Shown here: piece after piece, positions 37,407-45,966 of the stretch
Numbering within the stretch: the stretch's first letter is position 1
Layout: every line of letters begins with the position of its first letter
Assembly (NCBI GenBank): GCA_963729195.1
Contig: CAVSNF010000030.1
Coordinates: 1 to 64,000, forward strand
Reading direction: 5' to 3'
DNA: 64,000 nt
Source: CAVPTL01 sp963729195
Lineage (GTDB): Bacteria; Actinomycetota; Thermoleophilia; Gaiellales; JAICJC01
Notes under the pieces: generated by a model
The model's database searches: none
Seen by the model: only the letters and a program-made list of their open reading frames with translations
Told to the model about the DNA's origin: nothing
Made by a program: the position numbers and the translations under genes

Positions 37407-38298
37407 GCGTCTCGCGCCGAAACCACAGGAAGTGGATTGCAAGCGCAGCCGCGATCACCAGCGCCCACCCGACGTTCAGCGCCGGGGTGAGCACGGTGGG
37501 GAAGTTCCACGACACGATCCCGCGCTTGATCACCTGCTCGTTCCAACCGTCGCCGGCCGCCACCAGGGCGCCGTAGGTGAGCATCACTGCCAGATAGATC
37601 GAGAGCGTCGTTCTCAGGCGGGCGGCCGCCACCAGCCGCAGTCCGCGCGAGAGCAGCAGGGCGGCCAGCACCAGCTGGGTGCCGGCCAGCCCCTCATGCA
37701 GCCCTCGATGCACCGACGCCAGCCGCTCGCCGGGGGTGGGCTGTGCCCCGCGAAAGATCGATCGCAGCCCTGGAATGTCAGTGACATAGAACCCGAACAG
37801 CGCCACGATCCAGGGGATGGCGAACACCAGGATCGCGGCCGCGATCACGATCCGAGCGGTATCTCCCCGCAACCGGGCACACGCCCACGAAACCGCCGGT
37901 GCGCGTACTGCCACGACGGTCACCAGCACCAGGGCGATCCCCGCCCCCAGCGCCGCCGGGAGGTTGCGGTAGCGGGCGGTGAGATCGTCCTGCGAGACGA
38001 TGCCCGGCAGCACCAGGGTGGCGCATCCGACGGCAGCCGCGATCGCGAGCCACCTCAGCCATCCTTCCAACCATCGCCACACAACCGCCAGCATGGCCAG
38101 CGCGGCGATCGCCACCGGGTAATCGAGTTCGACCACGGTGCGGCTGATCGCCCCCGTGGCCCCGGTCTCGCCGAAGTGGTAGGTCGCGCCGGGTGGCAGT
38201 CGCCAGTACGTGACCATGGTGACCACCAGCGCGGGAACGTACACCAGCCACACCAGCCCCAGCTCGCGCACGCCCCGCCCGTCGTCGCCGCGGATCAC
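37357..38298 (-). CDS. Polytopic membrane protein of unknown function
   Basis: About 313 residues with eight hydrophobic segments, among them LVWLVYVPALVVTMVTYWRL, IVIAAAILVFAIPWIVALFG and VGWALVIAAALAIHFLWF. GTG 38298 overlaps the MBL hydrolase stop, so it is coupled to that gene. A polar loop, GETGATGAISRTVVELDYPV, lies after helix 1. No family recognised. The C-terminal tail (RRETLRSTPSGDTTTADQSS) overlaps corA on the opposite strand. Confidence 0.65.
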   Translation of the reverse strand: MIRGDDGRGVRELGLVWLVYVPALVVTMVTYWRLPPGATYHFGETGATGAISRTVVELDYPVAIAALAMLAVVWRWLEGWLRWLAIAAAVGCATLVLPGIVSQDDLTARYRNLPAALGAGIALVLVTVVAVRAPAVSWACARLRGDTARIVIAAAILVFAIPWIVALFGFYVTDIPGLRSIFRGAQPTPGERLASVHRGLHEGLAGTQLVLAALLLSRGLRLVAAARLRTTLSIYLAVMLTYGALVAAGDGWNEQVIKRGIVSWNFPTVLTPALNVGWALVIAAALAIHFLWFRRETLRSTPSGDTTTADQSS

Positions 38299-39287
38299 AA
38301 CGCCCGCCACCGCCCTGCGGAGGGTGACTCGGCCCGCCCCTCCAACACCAGCCGCTCGAGGTGAGACAACGCCTCCACCAGCGCAAACCGCTGCTCGTGA
38401 AAGCTGAGAGAGTCGCCCGGCCACAGCACCCGGGCGACCGCGAAGGTCGTGTCGGCGCCTGTGCGCAGCGCCGCCACGTGCTCGTCCAGGCGCTCCTGAT
38501 GGTGCTCGGCGATCTCGTCGGCGCGCTCGCCCGCCGCGGTGATCAGGGAACCGTGGCCGGGGTAGACAATCGACGGAGCCAGCCGCTGGATCTCCTTCAG
38601 CGACTCCAGGTACCTCCCCAGCGGGTCGGGAGCGGTCTCCGGCCAGCGGCCGACGTTGGGAGTGATCTCGGCCAGCAGCAGATCGCCTCCGAACATTCGA
38701 GCGCTATCCTCGCCGACAAGCACGATATGACCATCGGCATGACCCCCCAGCACCCGTACCACGAATTGCTCTTCGCCCAGTTTGATGCGCTCGTGGTCGC
38801 TGACCAGCTGGGTCGGGGTCGCCGGGTGCACGGCACTGCCCGAATCGGCCTCAGCCGATCGTTCGGCCAACTCACGAGGCATCCCGTGTTCGATGAAGAA
38901 GCGGACGTACGGCTCAGCCAGCGCGTCGGGCGCCCACACCGCGGCCGAGATGCGCGCATCCAGCTCGCCCTGCACCACCTCCGCGGCGCCGGTCAGCTCC
39001 ACCAGTGCGGCGCCGGCACCGATGTGGTCGGGATGGAAATGGGTGACGATCACGCGTCCCACCCGGGGGTTGCCCAACTCCGCCAGGGCCAGCCGCCATC
39101 CCGCCACCGTCCGGGAATCTCCCAGACCGGCGTCGATCACCGTCACCTGATCGCCCTCGTCCACGACGTAGCAATGCACATGGTCGAGCGCCCACGGCAG
39201 GCTGTGGGTGACGCGGACGACCCCGCCGCCGAGGTCGCAAATCCCAGGTGCAGCGGTGCTCCGAGACGGCGTGTCCGGTTCGAGCAC
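38295..39287 (-). CDS. Metallo-beta-lactamase-fold hydrolase
   Basis: A 330-residue MBL-fold enzyme. The metal motif is VTHFHPDHIGAGAALVEL (HxHxDH), preceded by VIDAGLGDS and followed by GGHADGHIVLVG (His) and YPGHGSLI (His). The C-terminal helical extension (HHQERLDEHVAAL, WPGDSLSFHEQRFALVEALS) is the type seen in LACTB2/glyoxalase-like hydrolases that act on CoA thioesters or nucleic acid. The exact substrate is unknown. The start at 39287 gives a divergent 17-base gap to the amidase. Confidence 0.85.
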   Translation of the reverse strand: MLEPDTPSRSTAAPGICDLGGGVVRVTHSLPWALDHVHCYVVDEGDQVTVIDAGLGDSRTVAGWRLALAELGNPRVGRVIVTHFHPDHIGAGAALVELTGAAEVVQGELDARISAAVWAPDALAEPYVRFFIEHGMPRELAERSAEADSGSAVHPATPTQLVSDHERIKLGEEQFVVRVLGGHADGHIVLVGEDSARMFGGDLLLAEITPNVGRWPETAPDPLGRYLESLKEIQRLAPSIVYPGHGSLITAAGERADEIAEHHQERLDEHVAALRTGADTTFAVARVLWPGDSLSFHEQRFALVEALSHLERLVLEGRAESPSAGRWRAL

Positions 39288-39304
39288 CGGGTGATGATAG
39301 CGCT

Positions 39305-40721
39305 GTGACCACTCAGCTCTGCCTGCTGACAGCCACCGCGCAGAGCCGGCTGCTGCGCTCTGGGGAGATTTCGGCCAGGGAGCTGATGGCCGCCCACCTC
39401 GAGCAGATCGATCGCGTCAACCCGGCGGTGAATGCGGTGGTCACGCGGGTGGACGAGCGCGCCCTGGAGGCGGCAGACGCGGCCGATTTGCGCCGTTCTC
39501 GCGGCGAACGACTGCCCGTGTTGCACGGCCTTCCGATCGCCCACAAGGACCTGGTTGACACCGCCGGGGTGCGCACGACGTATGGGTCGCCGTCGTTTGC
39601 CGACCATGTGCCCACGCACCGACGCGCTCGTGTCCCAGCGACTGCGCGAGGCCGGCGCCATCATGCTGGGAAAGACCAACACACCCGAGTTCGGGGCGGG
39701 ATCGCACACGTTCAACCCGGTGTTCGGCGCCACCCGCAACCCGTGGGCCACCGATCGCTCGGCCGGCGGCTCCAGCGGCGGCGCGGCCGCAGCACTGGCC
39801 TGTCGGATGGTGCCGCTCGCCGACGGCAGTGACCTGGGCGGCTCGTTGCGAAACCCGGCCGCCTGGAACAACGTGTACGGGCTGCGCCCAACCCCGGGAC
39901 GAGTGCCGTCGTGGCCGAACTCGGCGCCGTGGATGCCGTTCGCGGTGGAGGGCCCGATGGCCCGCACCGCAGTGGACACGGCGCTGCTTCTGTCGGCGAT
40001 GTCCGGCCCCGATCCGCGGGCGCCCCTGTCAGGCGGCATACCTCAGTTCTCGCTCCCGGCGACACTCGAGGCCGACCTCAGCGGACGTCGCGTGGCCTGG
40101 AGCCCGACGCTCGGTGGACTGCCGATCGAGGCCGACGTGCTGGCGGTGCTCGAGCCTGCGATCGAGACGGTGGCCGGCCTGGGGCCGACGGTCGAGGCCG
40201 CCGAGCCCGATCTCTCGGGCGCCGACGTGGTGTTCGAGACGTGGCGGGCCTACCTCATGGCATTGGGGTTGGGCGACCTGATGGCCGCAGACGGCGACCG
40301 CATGAAGGAGACGCTTCGCTGGAACATCCGCCGCGGCCTGGAGCTGACCGCGGCCGACCTGATGGCAGCCGATCGCGCACAGGTGCAACTTCACACCCAC
40401 GTCCGCGCATTCTTCGAGGACTACGACTACCTCGCCTGCCCGGTCACTCAGCTCTCACCGTTTGCACTCGAGAGCGAGTATCCAGCCGAGGTGGCGGGAG
40501 TACAGATGGGCACGTATCTGGAGTGGATGCGGGCCTGCTCGCGGATCACCGCGACCTGCTACCCGGCGGTGTCGGTCCCGATCGGATTCACCGCCGCCGG
40601 TCTGCCGGTCGGCCTCCAACTGGTCGGCCGGCCCTTCGCAGAGCTCGCACTGCTCGAACTCGCCCACGCTCTGGAAGGTGCGGTGGGCGTGGTCGACACG
40701 CTGCCACCTGCGGTCGCCTGA
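39305..40721 (+). CDS. Amidase-signature family hydrolase, one frameshift
   Basis: A Ser-cisSer-Lys amidase of about 471 residues. Catalytic elements are visible: Lys in GLPIAHKDLVDTAG, the Gly/Ser stretch RSAGGSSGGAAAALA (cis-Ser) and the nucleophile region DGSDLGGSLRNPAAWNN. The frame shifts near 39610, between SFADHVPTH and TDALVSQRLREAGAIMLGKT. It is GatA-like in fold but isolated from gatB/gatC, and the C-terminal part (FEDYDYLACPVTQLSPFALE) fits a stand-alone amidase such as those acting on aryl or aliphatic amides. The start is GTG 39305, divergent from the MBL gene. Confidence 0.82.
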
Positions 40722-40821
40722 AGAGCGATTGCGAACCGGCCGCTGCGAAATCCGTAGTCACGTGCAACAATTCGGTTCGTCAGGAGACTGTAGGACATCC
40801 ACAGGAAACGAAAGGATGCGA

Positions 40822-41476
40822 ATGTTTTTCAAGCGACCAAGCGAGATGCCCAGCGCCGATGAGCGCCCTGTCCGGCCGCGACCAGCCGATCGCTGTCCCG
40901 GACAAGCACACCGTCTTGGGGACGCCGCTGTTGCCGCCGTTTCCCGAGAACGTCGAGTACCTGATCGTCGGTATGGGATGTTTCTGGGGCGCGGAGCGGA
41001 TCTTCTGGCAGACCCCGGGGGTGTACACCACCGCGGTCGGGTACGCCGGCGGACACACGCCCAACCCGACCTACCGCGAGGTGTGCAGCGGCCGCACCGG
41101 CCACACCGAGGTGGTGCTGGTCGCCTACGACACCACCAAGATCTCGACCGAGGAGATCCTGCGCCGCTTCTGGGAGGGTCACGACCCGACCCAGGGCATG
41201 CGCCAGGGCAATGACGTGGGGACGCAGTACCGCTCAGCGCTGTACTGGGTGACCGACGCGCAGCGCGAGGCGGCATTTGCCACCCGTGACGCCTACGCCA
41301 AGGCGTTGGCCGAGCGCGGCCTGGGCGAGATCACAACCGAGTTGGCCCCGGCCGGCGAGTTCTATCCGGCCGAGGACTATCACCAGCAGTACCTCCAGAA
41401 GAACCCCGGCGGCTACTGCGGTATCGGTGGCACGGGCGTCTCCTGCCCGATCGGCACCGGAATCGCCGCTGCGTGA
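40822..41476 (+). CDS. msrA: Peptide methionine sulfoxide reductase MsrA, one frameshift
   Basis: Reduces Met-S-sulfoxide in proteins. The catalytic motif is VGMGCFWGAERIFWQTPGVY, with AVGYAGGHTPNPTYREVCSG, GHTEVVLVAYD, and the C-terminal YHQQYLQKNPGGYCGIGGTG holding resolving cysteines. ATG 40822 (MFFKRPSEM) has AAAGG six bases upstream and matches the long actinobacterial N-terminus; it joins the main frame by a shift near 40855 before LSGRDQPIAVPDKH. The stop overlaps the next start as GTGA, so it is coupled to the molybdenum enzyme gene. Confidence 0.9.
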
Positions 41477-42153
41477 GCGAGCGCCGCATCGGTCGAGCCG
41501 CCTTCCTGGGCGTCGTGGCAGCGGGAGCTGCCGGGATCGTCGTCGGAAGCCGGCTCGACCGTGAGGTCAGCGGTCCGCTGAACGACATCGGCGGGATCGT
41601 TCCCAACGCGGTCAAGGAGGTGTTCCCGAGCGGCTGGAGGATCTACTCGATCAACCCGCCGTGGCCGACGTTCCACCCGGCCTCCTACCGGTTCACCGTC
41701 GGCGGCCAGGTGGAGCATCCCACCACCTTCACCTGGGCGCAGTTCACCGACCTGCCGACCGCCCACCAGGTGACCGACTTCCACTGCGTGACCGGGTGGA
41801 CGGTCGGTGGCGTGCACTGGGCCGGGGTGCGCATGCAGACGATCTGGGACATCGTCAAGCCCCTGCCGAGCGCTCGCTACGCCAACTTCGTCTCGCTCGA
41901 ACAGCCCTACACCGACACGCTCACTCTGAAGCAGACGACGCTCCCCAACGTGATGCTCGCCCACAGCATGGACGGAAAGCCGCTGGAGCGCGAGCACGGT
42001 GCGCCGATGCGCCTGGTGATTCCCGAGATGTACGGCTACAAGGGCGTCAAGTGGCTCACCCGGATCGAGTTGATGCCGACCCTGGAGGCGGGGTACTGGG
42101 AGCGCAACGGGTATGACGTGGACGCCTGGGTGGGCCGCTCGAATGGCTACTAG
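41473..42153 (+). CDS. Molybdopterin-dependent oxidoreductase, MsrP/sulfite-oxidase fold
   Basis: A 226-residue protein with a Tat-like signal (RRIGRAAFLGVVAAGAAG) and the SUOX molybdopterin domain: FTVGGQVEHPTTFTWAQF, then QVTDFHCVTGWTVGG, whose Cys is the Mo ligand, and YGYKGVKWLTRIELM at the end. It is most like the catalytic subunit MsrP (YedY), which repairs oxidised methionine in exported proteins. Its neighbours msrA (coupled upstream) and a membrane cytochrome b (11-base overlap downstream) support a joint role in methionine sulfoxide repair. A sulfite or other oxidase role is not excluded. Confidence 0.82.
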   Translation: MSERRIGRAAFLGVVAAGAAGIVVGSRLDREVSGPLNDIGGIVPNAVKEVFPSGWRIYSINPPWPTFHPASYRFTVGGQVEHPTTFTWAQFTDLPTAHQVTDFHCVTGWTVGGVHWAGVRMQTIWDIVKPLPSARYANFVSLEQPYTDTLTLKQTTLPNVMLAHSMDGKPLEREHGAPMRLVIPEMYGYKGVKWLTRIELMPTLEAGYWERNGYDVDAWVGRSNGY

Positions 42154-42764
42154 CCGGCCGCAGTATGTGCTCCGGTTCGCGGCGGTCGAGCGCATGCTGC
42201 ACTGGCTCTTGGCGATCACCTTCCTGCTGATGATGGTCAGCGGCCTGGTGCTGTATCTCCCGTCGCTGTCGCGAAGTGGCCGCCGATCGCGTGTTCTGGA
42301 AGACGATCCATCTGTCCTCGGCGGTGGTGTTCTGGGCCGGCCTGATCGCGCTGATCCCCGGCAACAGCCGCACGCTGCGAAGCACCGCCCGCGAGATCGA
42401 CCGGTTCGACGACGATGACCGCCGCTGGCTGCGGTGGGCGGTGGTGCGATCAGGCGACGAGCCGCCTCAGGGCCGGTTCAACGCCGGCCAAAAGCTGAAC
42501 ACCGCCATCGTCTCGGGCCTGATGGTGGTGTTCACGCTCAGCGGGACACTGATGTACCTGCAGGAGCGTGATGCCAGCTTCCGTGGCAGCAGCGCGATCC
42601 TGGTGCACGACTGGGCGACCTGGATTGCGGTGCCGCTGGTGGCGGGGCATCTGTATCTGGCGCTGGTGCACCCGGCGACCCGCCACTCCCTGCGCGGGAT
42701 CACGCTCGGCACCGTCCGCCGCGACTGGGCCCGCCGCCACCACGCCAAATGGGATCCCGGATGA
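42143..42764 (+). CDS. Membrane cytochrome b (b561/FdhI-like), one frameshift
   Basis: About 207 residues with four membrane helices and heme-ligand histidines: VERMLHWLLAITFLLMMVSG, FWKTIHLSSAVVFWAGLIAL, and VHDWATWIAVPLVAGHLYLA. It fits the di-heme cytochrome b family of formate-dehydrogenase gamma subunits more than the MsrQ/YedZ fold. The frame shifts near 42275. The start at 42143 overlaps the molybdenum enzyme end, so it most likely passes electrons to it. The stop TGA 42762-42764 lies inside palindromic repeat copy 3. Confidence 0.78.
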
Positions 42765-42790
42765 ATAACGGTGCCAGGCACCGTTATTCA
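42762..42790. repeat. Palindromic repeat, copy 3 (perfect)
   Basis: Arm TGAATAACGGTGCC, central A, then the exact reverse complement. It equals copy 1 read from the other strand (the centre is A instead of T). The first three bases are the stop codon of the cytochrome b gene. Confidence 0.9.
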
Positions 42791-42803
42791 CCACCCCCTC
42801 CGA

Positions 42804-42838
42804 GGTGAATAATTGGTGCCTGGCACCAATTATTCACC
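42804..42838. repeat. Palindromic repeat, copy 4 (perfect, longest)
   Basis: Arm GGTGAATAATTGGTGCC, central T, then the exact complement: 17 bp with a one-base centre. It forms a pair with copy 3, 13 bases away, in the convergent gap between the cytochrome b and PHP genes. Confidence 0.9.
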
Positions 42839-42872
42839 CGCGACTGGCGCCCTGAGGCGCAACGGGCCAGCC

Positions 42873-43826
42873 TCAGTAGCTGGACTCGGGGCCGCCGGGG
42901 TCGGTGGGGACAGCGAAGGGGTTGCTCCAGGCTGTGCGGCCGTGGGTGTCTTCGACCTCGACTCGGGCGTAGGTGCACTGCTCGGGGAAGCGCATCAGCG
43001 CCGAGGCGATCAGGCCGTCGGCGTCCCGCTCGGTGACGCTGCCGCGCCATGACATCACATCCGCGTCGGCATCCACGCGACCGCCGTCCCACGGCCCGGA
43101 GCGCAGGGTCACCTTGCGAGCGCCCGAGCAGCGCACCTCGACCCGCTCGTCGGCCACTCGCACCGACCCGATCTCAGGACCGGTGGTGGCGTAAAAGGCG
43201 CCGGATCGGAGCGCGTCCAGCACCCCCTCCCGGGAGCGCTCACGCGTCCGCACCATCGTCCAGGCGAGGTTCGAGTCCTGCCCGGGTGTGTGGCAATCGT
43301 CGCTCGCAATCCCCAGGCAGGCGCCCCGCGTGTGGTGCAGCACGGCGTCCCAGAACTCCGCCGAGCGGCCGTTGCCGTTGGCCAACTCGCTGCCGCCGTT
43401 CATCAGCTCGACGCCGCTCAACGACGGGGCCTCCAGATACGTGGACGCCTCCAGCCCACTCCAGTACGGGTGCGCCAGGAAGGCCACCCCGCCGGCCTCG
43501 ACGGTGAACGCCGCGGCGGCCTCGATCGAGTCGAACACCTCGTTGGGATCGGGAAGCTGTTCCGCGCCGATCGCGAGAATGTCGGCCTCGAGCCCACCCA
43601 CCGGCCGCGCGGTCAGCTCGCTGGAGGGGATCACGAGGATGTCGTCGCTGGGATACGACGTGACGAAGTGATGGTCGGTGATGGCCAGCACGTCAAAGCC
43701 CGCGTCGGGGTAGTGGGCGACGAGCTCGGCCGGCGTGGCGTCGCCGTCCGAGTTGACGGTGTGGGAATGCAGCTGGCACCGCAACCAGTCGCCATCAAGC
43801 TCGAACACGTTCGCCACAGAGGCCAA
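42873..43826 (-). CDS. PHP-domain metal-dependent phosphoesterase
   Basis: A 317-residue protein. The N-terminal PHP metal motifs are QLHSHTVNSDGDATPAELV, VLAITDHHFVTSY, GVAFLAHPYWSG and GIASDDCHTPG. The C-terminal part is a beta domain (YATTGPEIGSVRVADERVEV) as in PHP proteins of the YciV/CehA-related type. It likely hydrolyses a phosphoester, but the substrate is unknown. It is the last gene of the diaphorase-fdhD-mobA set, nine bases after mobA. Confidence 0.85.
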   Translation of the reverse strand: MASVANVFELDGDWLRCQLHSHTVNSDGDATPAELVAHYPDAGFDVLAITDHHFVTSYPSDDILVIPSSELTARPVGGLEADILAIGAEQLPDPNEVFDSIEAAAAFTVEAGGVAFLAHPYWSGLEASTYLEAPSLSGVELMNGGSELANGNGRSAEFWDAVLHHTRGACLGIASDDCHTPGQDSNLAWTMVRTRERSREGVLDALRSGAFYATTGPEIGSVRVADERVEVRCSGARKVTLRSGPWDGGRVDADADVMSWRGSVTERDADGLIASALMRFPEQCTYARVEVEDTHGRTAWSNPFAVPTDPGGPESSY

Positions 43827-43835
43827 GCTACAGGA

Positions 43836-44420
43836 TCAGGCCGTCTGCCGGCTGCGCAGCTGCTCGAGCTGCTCGGGGGTATTGGCGTTCTGCAGCGACT
43901 CCGGATACGGAAGCTCGGCGGCGTCGATGCGGTTGACCGGGACACGCTCGGCCAGCAGTCCGACGCGACGCTCGCCCGAGACCAGCAGCTGCTCCACCAG
44001 CCCCCGCAACTCGAGCCGGTATGCGGCGGCCAGGTAGTAGTCGCGGCCCTCGGCCTGAGGCAGCGCGATCTGGGCACCGCCCAGAGCTTCGATCACGGCG
44101 GTCACGAACTCCGCCCGCAAGAGCGGAACGTCAACCGCCGACACGAACGCAACTTCTGCCCTGCCGTCCACCGCCCGCATCCCGGCAGACATCGCTTCGA
44201 GCGGTCCCTGGTCGGGTTGGGCGTCGACAGCGACCTCAACCTGCGACGGCAGCGGAGGGAGCTTCTGATCGGCGGCAGCCACCACGATCACCGGATCCGC
44301 CACCTCGCACAGCACCGTTGCGATGTGCGCCACCAACGGCGTGCCGTTCCACTGCAGCAGGGCCTTGGACGAGCCCATCCGAGTGGACTTCCCGCCGGCC
44401 AGGAGCAACGCCGCCGGCAT
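43836..44420 (-). CDS. mobA: Molybdenum cofactor guanylyltransferase MobA
   Basis: Attaches GMP to molybdopterin to form the bis-MGD cofactor needed by formate dehydrogenases and related enzymes. The 194-residue protein starts with the nucleotidyltransferase loop ALLLAGGKSTRMGSSKALLQ and shows FVSAVDVPLL (metal Asp) and ERRVGLLAERV. It is four bases after fdhD, consistent with joint maturation of a Mo/W enzyme. Confidence 0.88.
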   Translation of the reverse strand: MPAALLLAGGKSTRMGSSKALLQWNGTPLVAHIATVLCEVADPVIVVAAADQKLPPLPSQVEVAVDAQPDQGPLEAMSAGMRAVDGRAEVAFVSAVDVPLLRAEFVTAVIEALGGAQIALPQAEGRDYYLAAAYRLELRGLVEQLLVSGERRVGLLAERVPVNRIDAAELPYPESLQNANTPEQLEQLRSRQTA

Positions 44421-44424
44421 GGCG

Positions 44425-45312
44425 CTACGCGATCCGCTCGGGGCCGGTGTAGATGTTGAAGCGGTTGTCCCGCAGAAAGCCGATCAGCGTGATGCCGAAG
44501 CGGCGAGCGGCGTCCACCGCCAGGCTCGACGGCGCAGAAACTGCACAAATCACGGGAATGCCCGCCATAGCGGCCTTCTGCACGATCTCGAAGCTGGCCC
44601 TGCCCGACACCAGCAGTACCCGCCCGGAGAGCGGCAGATCGCCTGTCAGGAACCTCTCGCCGATGATCTTGTCGACGGCGTTGTGGCGGCCGACATCCTC
44701 GCGCAGCGACGAGCAACTCGCCGTCGCCCGTAAACAGCGCCGCGCCGTGCAGCCCGCCGGTGCTCTCGAACACCTTCTGTGCCGCCCGCAGCGTGTCCGG
44801 CAACCCCAGCACCGTCTCCGGTTGCAGCACCGGTCCTCGGTGACGCGCTCGGCATGGGTCTCGATCATGTCCAGTGAGGCCTTGCCACACACGCCACAGC
44901 TCGAGGTTGCGTAGAAGTTGCGCTCAGGGCCGAGCGACGGCAACTCACGGGTGAGGGTGACCGACACCACGTTGAACTGCTGCTGATCGGCCGGAACCGA
45001 GCAATAGCGCACGTTTCGCACGTCCTCCAGGGTGGTGATCAACCCCTCGGAGCGAAGAAAGCCGACCGCCAGTTCGAAGTCGTTTCCGGGAGTGCGCATC
45101 GTCACCGCGATGCTGCGTTGCTCGCGACCGGGCTCCTCGACGCGGATCTCCATCGGCTCCTCGGTCGCCAGCCGATCGTTTCGGCGCTTGCGCGAATCGC
45201 CCTCGATCGCGATTACCGCGCCGGCGGTGCTGCTGCCCGGGCGGGGCGGTGCCGGATCGGGCTCGTCCGGGATGCCCCAGTCGTCGGCCACCGAATCGTG
45301 TTGATGAGCCAT
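44425..45312 (-). CDS. fdhD: Formate dehydrogenase accessory sulfurtransferase FdhD, two compensating frameshifts
   Basis: FdhD carries sulfur from a cysteine desulfurase to the Mo cofactor of formate dehydrogenase. The N-terminal RLATEEPMEIRVEEPGREQR is followed by TMRTPGNDFELAVGFLRSEG, the sulfur-carrying CGVCGKAS, and the C-terminal EDVGRHNAVDKIIGERFLTG and VSGRASFEIVQKAAMAGIPV. Between about 44705 and 44860 the frame is off, with normal sequence (VLQPETVLGLPDTLRAAQKV) in another frame, so two indels cancel. At 295 residues it has full length. Confidence 0.88.
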   Translation of the reverse strand: MAHQHDSVADDWGIPDEPDPAPPRPGSSTAGAVIAIEGDSRKRRNDRLATEEPMEIRVEEPGREQRSIAVTMRTPGNDFELAVGFLRSEGLITTLEDVRNVRYCSVPADQQQFNVVSVTLTRELPSLGPERNFYATSSCGVCGKASLDMIETHAERVTEDRCCNRRRCWGCRTRCGRHRRCSRAPAGCTARRCLRATASCSSLREDVGRHNAVDKIIGERFLTGDLPLSGRVLLVSGRASFEIVQKAAMAGIPVICAVSAPSSLAVDAARRFGITLIGFLRDNRFNIYTGPERIA

Positions 45313-45313
45313 C

Positions 45314-45964
45314 TCAGCTCTGAGTGTAGCCGTCCCCTGACGTCGCCATTTTCACGAGCAGCTGCTCGGAGATGGCATCGGTCGGACAGGTATCGGCGCA
45401 TGCTCCACACGAGACGCAGGCCGAGTCGGCGAACCCCGAATCGAGGCCCGCGGTGACGTTGGAGTGGAATCCCCGGCCGGTGGCTGTGAGCGCGAACGCA
45501 CCCTGGATCTCGTCGCAGGCGCGCACGCACCGCCCGCACGAGATGCACAGCTCATGCTGGAACACCAGGTAGGGATGCCGGGTGTCGAGATCACGTGTGT
45601 GCGTGACCCCTGTCCACCGGGCCTCGGTGACGCCCAGCTGGGCGGCCACCTGCGCCAGCTCGGTGTGCGGGGCGGGCGCAACCGGAAGTTCGGACAGCAC
45701 CAGCGACACCACATTGGCGGCGATCCGGCGGGCGCGCTCGGCCTGGGTGTGAATCTTCATGCCGTCGCGGCAGACGGTGGTGCACGACGCCACCGGCCCC
45801 CGTCCTCCCTCGATCTCCACCAGACACACCCGACAGGCGCCAAACGGCGCCATGCGATCGTCCAGGCACAGCGTCGGAACCCACCGATCGGCCAGCTTGG
45901 CGGCCTCCAGTGCGGTGGTTCCCGGTTCGACCTCCACCGGCACGCCGTCGACGATTACTTCCAT
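45314..45964 (-). CDS. Ferredoxin-like diaphorase subunit (HoxU / FdsA N-terminal / NuoG N-terminal type)
   Basis: A 216-residue iron-sulfur protein. An N-terminal 2Fe-2S domain (LCLDDRMAPFGACRVCLVEI, CTTVCRDGM) and the NuoG-type cluster region are followed by two 4Fe-4S motifs: CISCGRCVRACDEIQG and CVSCGACADTCPTDA. It stops right after these with no molybdopterin domain, as in HoxU, the small diaphorase subunit. ATG 45964 is two bases after the preceding gene, and fdhD starts one base after it. It should relay electrons between the flavin subunit and an unseen catalytic subunit. Confidence 0.85.
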   Translation of the reverse strand: MEVIVDGVPVEVEPGTTALEAAKLADRWVPTLCLDDRMAPFGACRVCLVEIEGGRGPVASCTTVCRDGMKIHTQAERARRIAANVVSLVLSELPVAPAPHTELAQVAAQLGVTEARWTGVTHTRDLDTRHPYLVFQHELCISCGRCVRACDEIQGAFALTATGRGFHSNVTAGLDSGFADSACVSCGACADTCPTDAISEQLLVKMATSGDGYTQS

Positions 45965-45966
45965 GC

